Below are positions 63,628 through 64,000 of a DNA stretch of 64,000 nt, in pieces. Numbering within the stretch: position 1 is the stretch's first letter; each line of letters opens with the position of its first letter. This DNA comes from Heloderma charlesbogerti. Taxonomy: Eukaryota > Chordata > Lepidosauria > Squamata > Helodermatidae. Below the pieces are notes generated by a model. The model did no database searches, was not told where the DNA came from, and saw nothing but the letters and a program-made list of their open reading frames with translations. Made by a program: the position numbers and the translations under genes. Location: NCBI GenBank assembly GCA_026122225.1, contig JANEZZ010000404.1:1364001-1428000 (forward strand), read 5' to 3'.

Positions 63628-64000
63628 TGACGGACACGGGCGACACCTGGGAGTAAGGGTTTCCCAGGCACAGAGACAAAAGTGTGTCACATACAAAATC
63701 CAAAGCACGGGCAGGATATTAAAAGGTGGACTCTCTTACAACTTGAAACCATTTTGTCTTATCCTTACAACTGAAAGAGTGGGCGAGTATTTACTACTAG
63801 TTCATTCAAATTTGGTCAGGCCACCAGGGACTAGACAAAGTTGCTTTACAGGCCAAATTTGTCTCACAGGCCACCAGTCAGCCCTCCCAGATGTGGGATT
63901 TTCAACAGTTTTTTTAAAACTGTTTAAAATTTTTAAAAGACAGCCATTTTTAAACTGTCTGTCAAGCCTCAACCAGGGTCAGGCTCCAGGCAGCTTGGGC
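63628..64000. other. No gene recognised
   Basis: Unique-looking; a short TTTTTTTAAAACTGTTTAAA palindrome-like stretch occurs near 63910-63930. The window ends here. Confidence 0.3.

Noticed and set aside
1..64000. A prokaryote-type or novel multi-gene system
   Set aside because: There are no operon-like gene clusters, ribosome binding sites or non-transposon domains. The content is squamate repeats and noncoding DNA.

Overview
The window looks like intergenic or intronic DNA of a squamate reptile, most likely a lizard. The main evidence is a full-length Sauria SINE at 61026-61356, a class known from squamates. It is supported by a Bov-B (RTE) LINE fragment, several CR1 LINE copies with (ATTCTATG)n 3' ends, L2-type LINEs, two tRNA-headed SINE families and many hAT-like foldback elements. 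I found no host protein-coding exon, tRNA gene or rRNA gene that I can support. Every long reading frame I can identify belongs to a retrotransposon.

Layout. 0-12 kb: mostly single-copy-looking DNA with foldback elements, a reverse-strand SINE, an L2 scrap and strong hairpins. 11.9-18 kb: first hAT-like MITE copies, a Penelope-like 3' fragment with a hammerhead-like core, two SINEs and a possible conserved noncoding block near 15.2 kb. 18-24 kb: an unclassified repeat (called R1 here), a unique block near 20.3 kb and the Bov-B fragment. 24.6-27.3 kb: an internally deleted Ty3/gypsy-like element on the minus strand between LTR-like direct repeats. 28.1-32.5 kb: a three-level nest in which a hAT-like MITE was split by a CR1 LINE that was itself split by an antisense L2 LINE. 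33-38 kb: SINEs, CR1 3' ends, microsatellites and a second pair of candidate conserved blocks. 38.8-40.7 kb: a 5'-truncated LINE of a less common clade bounded by an exact 11-bp target-site duplication. 41.7-50 kb: a second CR1 lineage, an L2 3' UTR, a 22-bp minisatellite between duplicated modules and a GC-rich CpG-dense block. 50.5-58.3 kb: L2 and three more CR1-A copies, one inside a SINE. 58.5-64 kb: a possible conserved block, more MITEs and the Sauria SINE.

How the parts relate. The LINEs encode the reverse transcriptases that could have moved themselves and, by 3'-end sharing, the SINEs; the Sauria SINE and Bov-B share a 3' tail. The hAT-like MITEs have no transposase gene here and must have depended on one elsewhere. 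All autonomous elements are truncated, frameshifted, stopped or mutated at catalytic motifs, so none looks active. The most useful findings are the nested insertions (relative dating), a stop codon shared by three of four CR1-A copies, MITEs with exact 8-bp duplications, the hammerhead-like motif, the R1 repeat and the odd LINE. I did not find a novel gene system. Family names such as SINE-A, SINE-B, CR1-A, CR1-B, MITE-1, foldback-2 and R1 are labels used only in this annotation.
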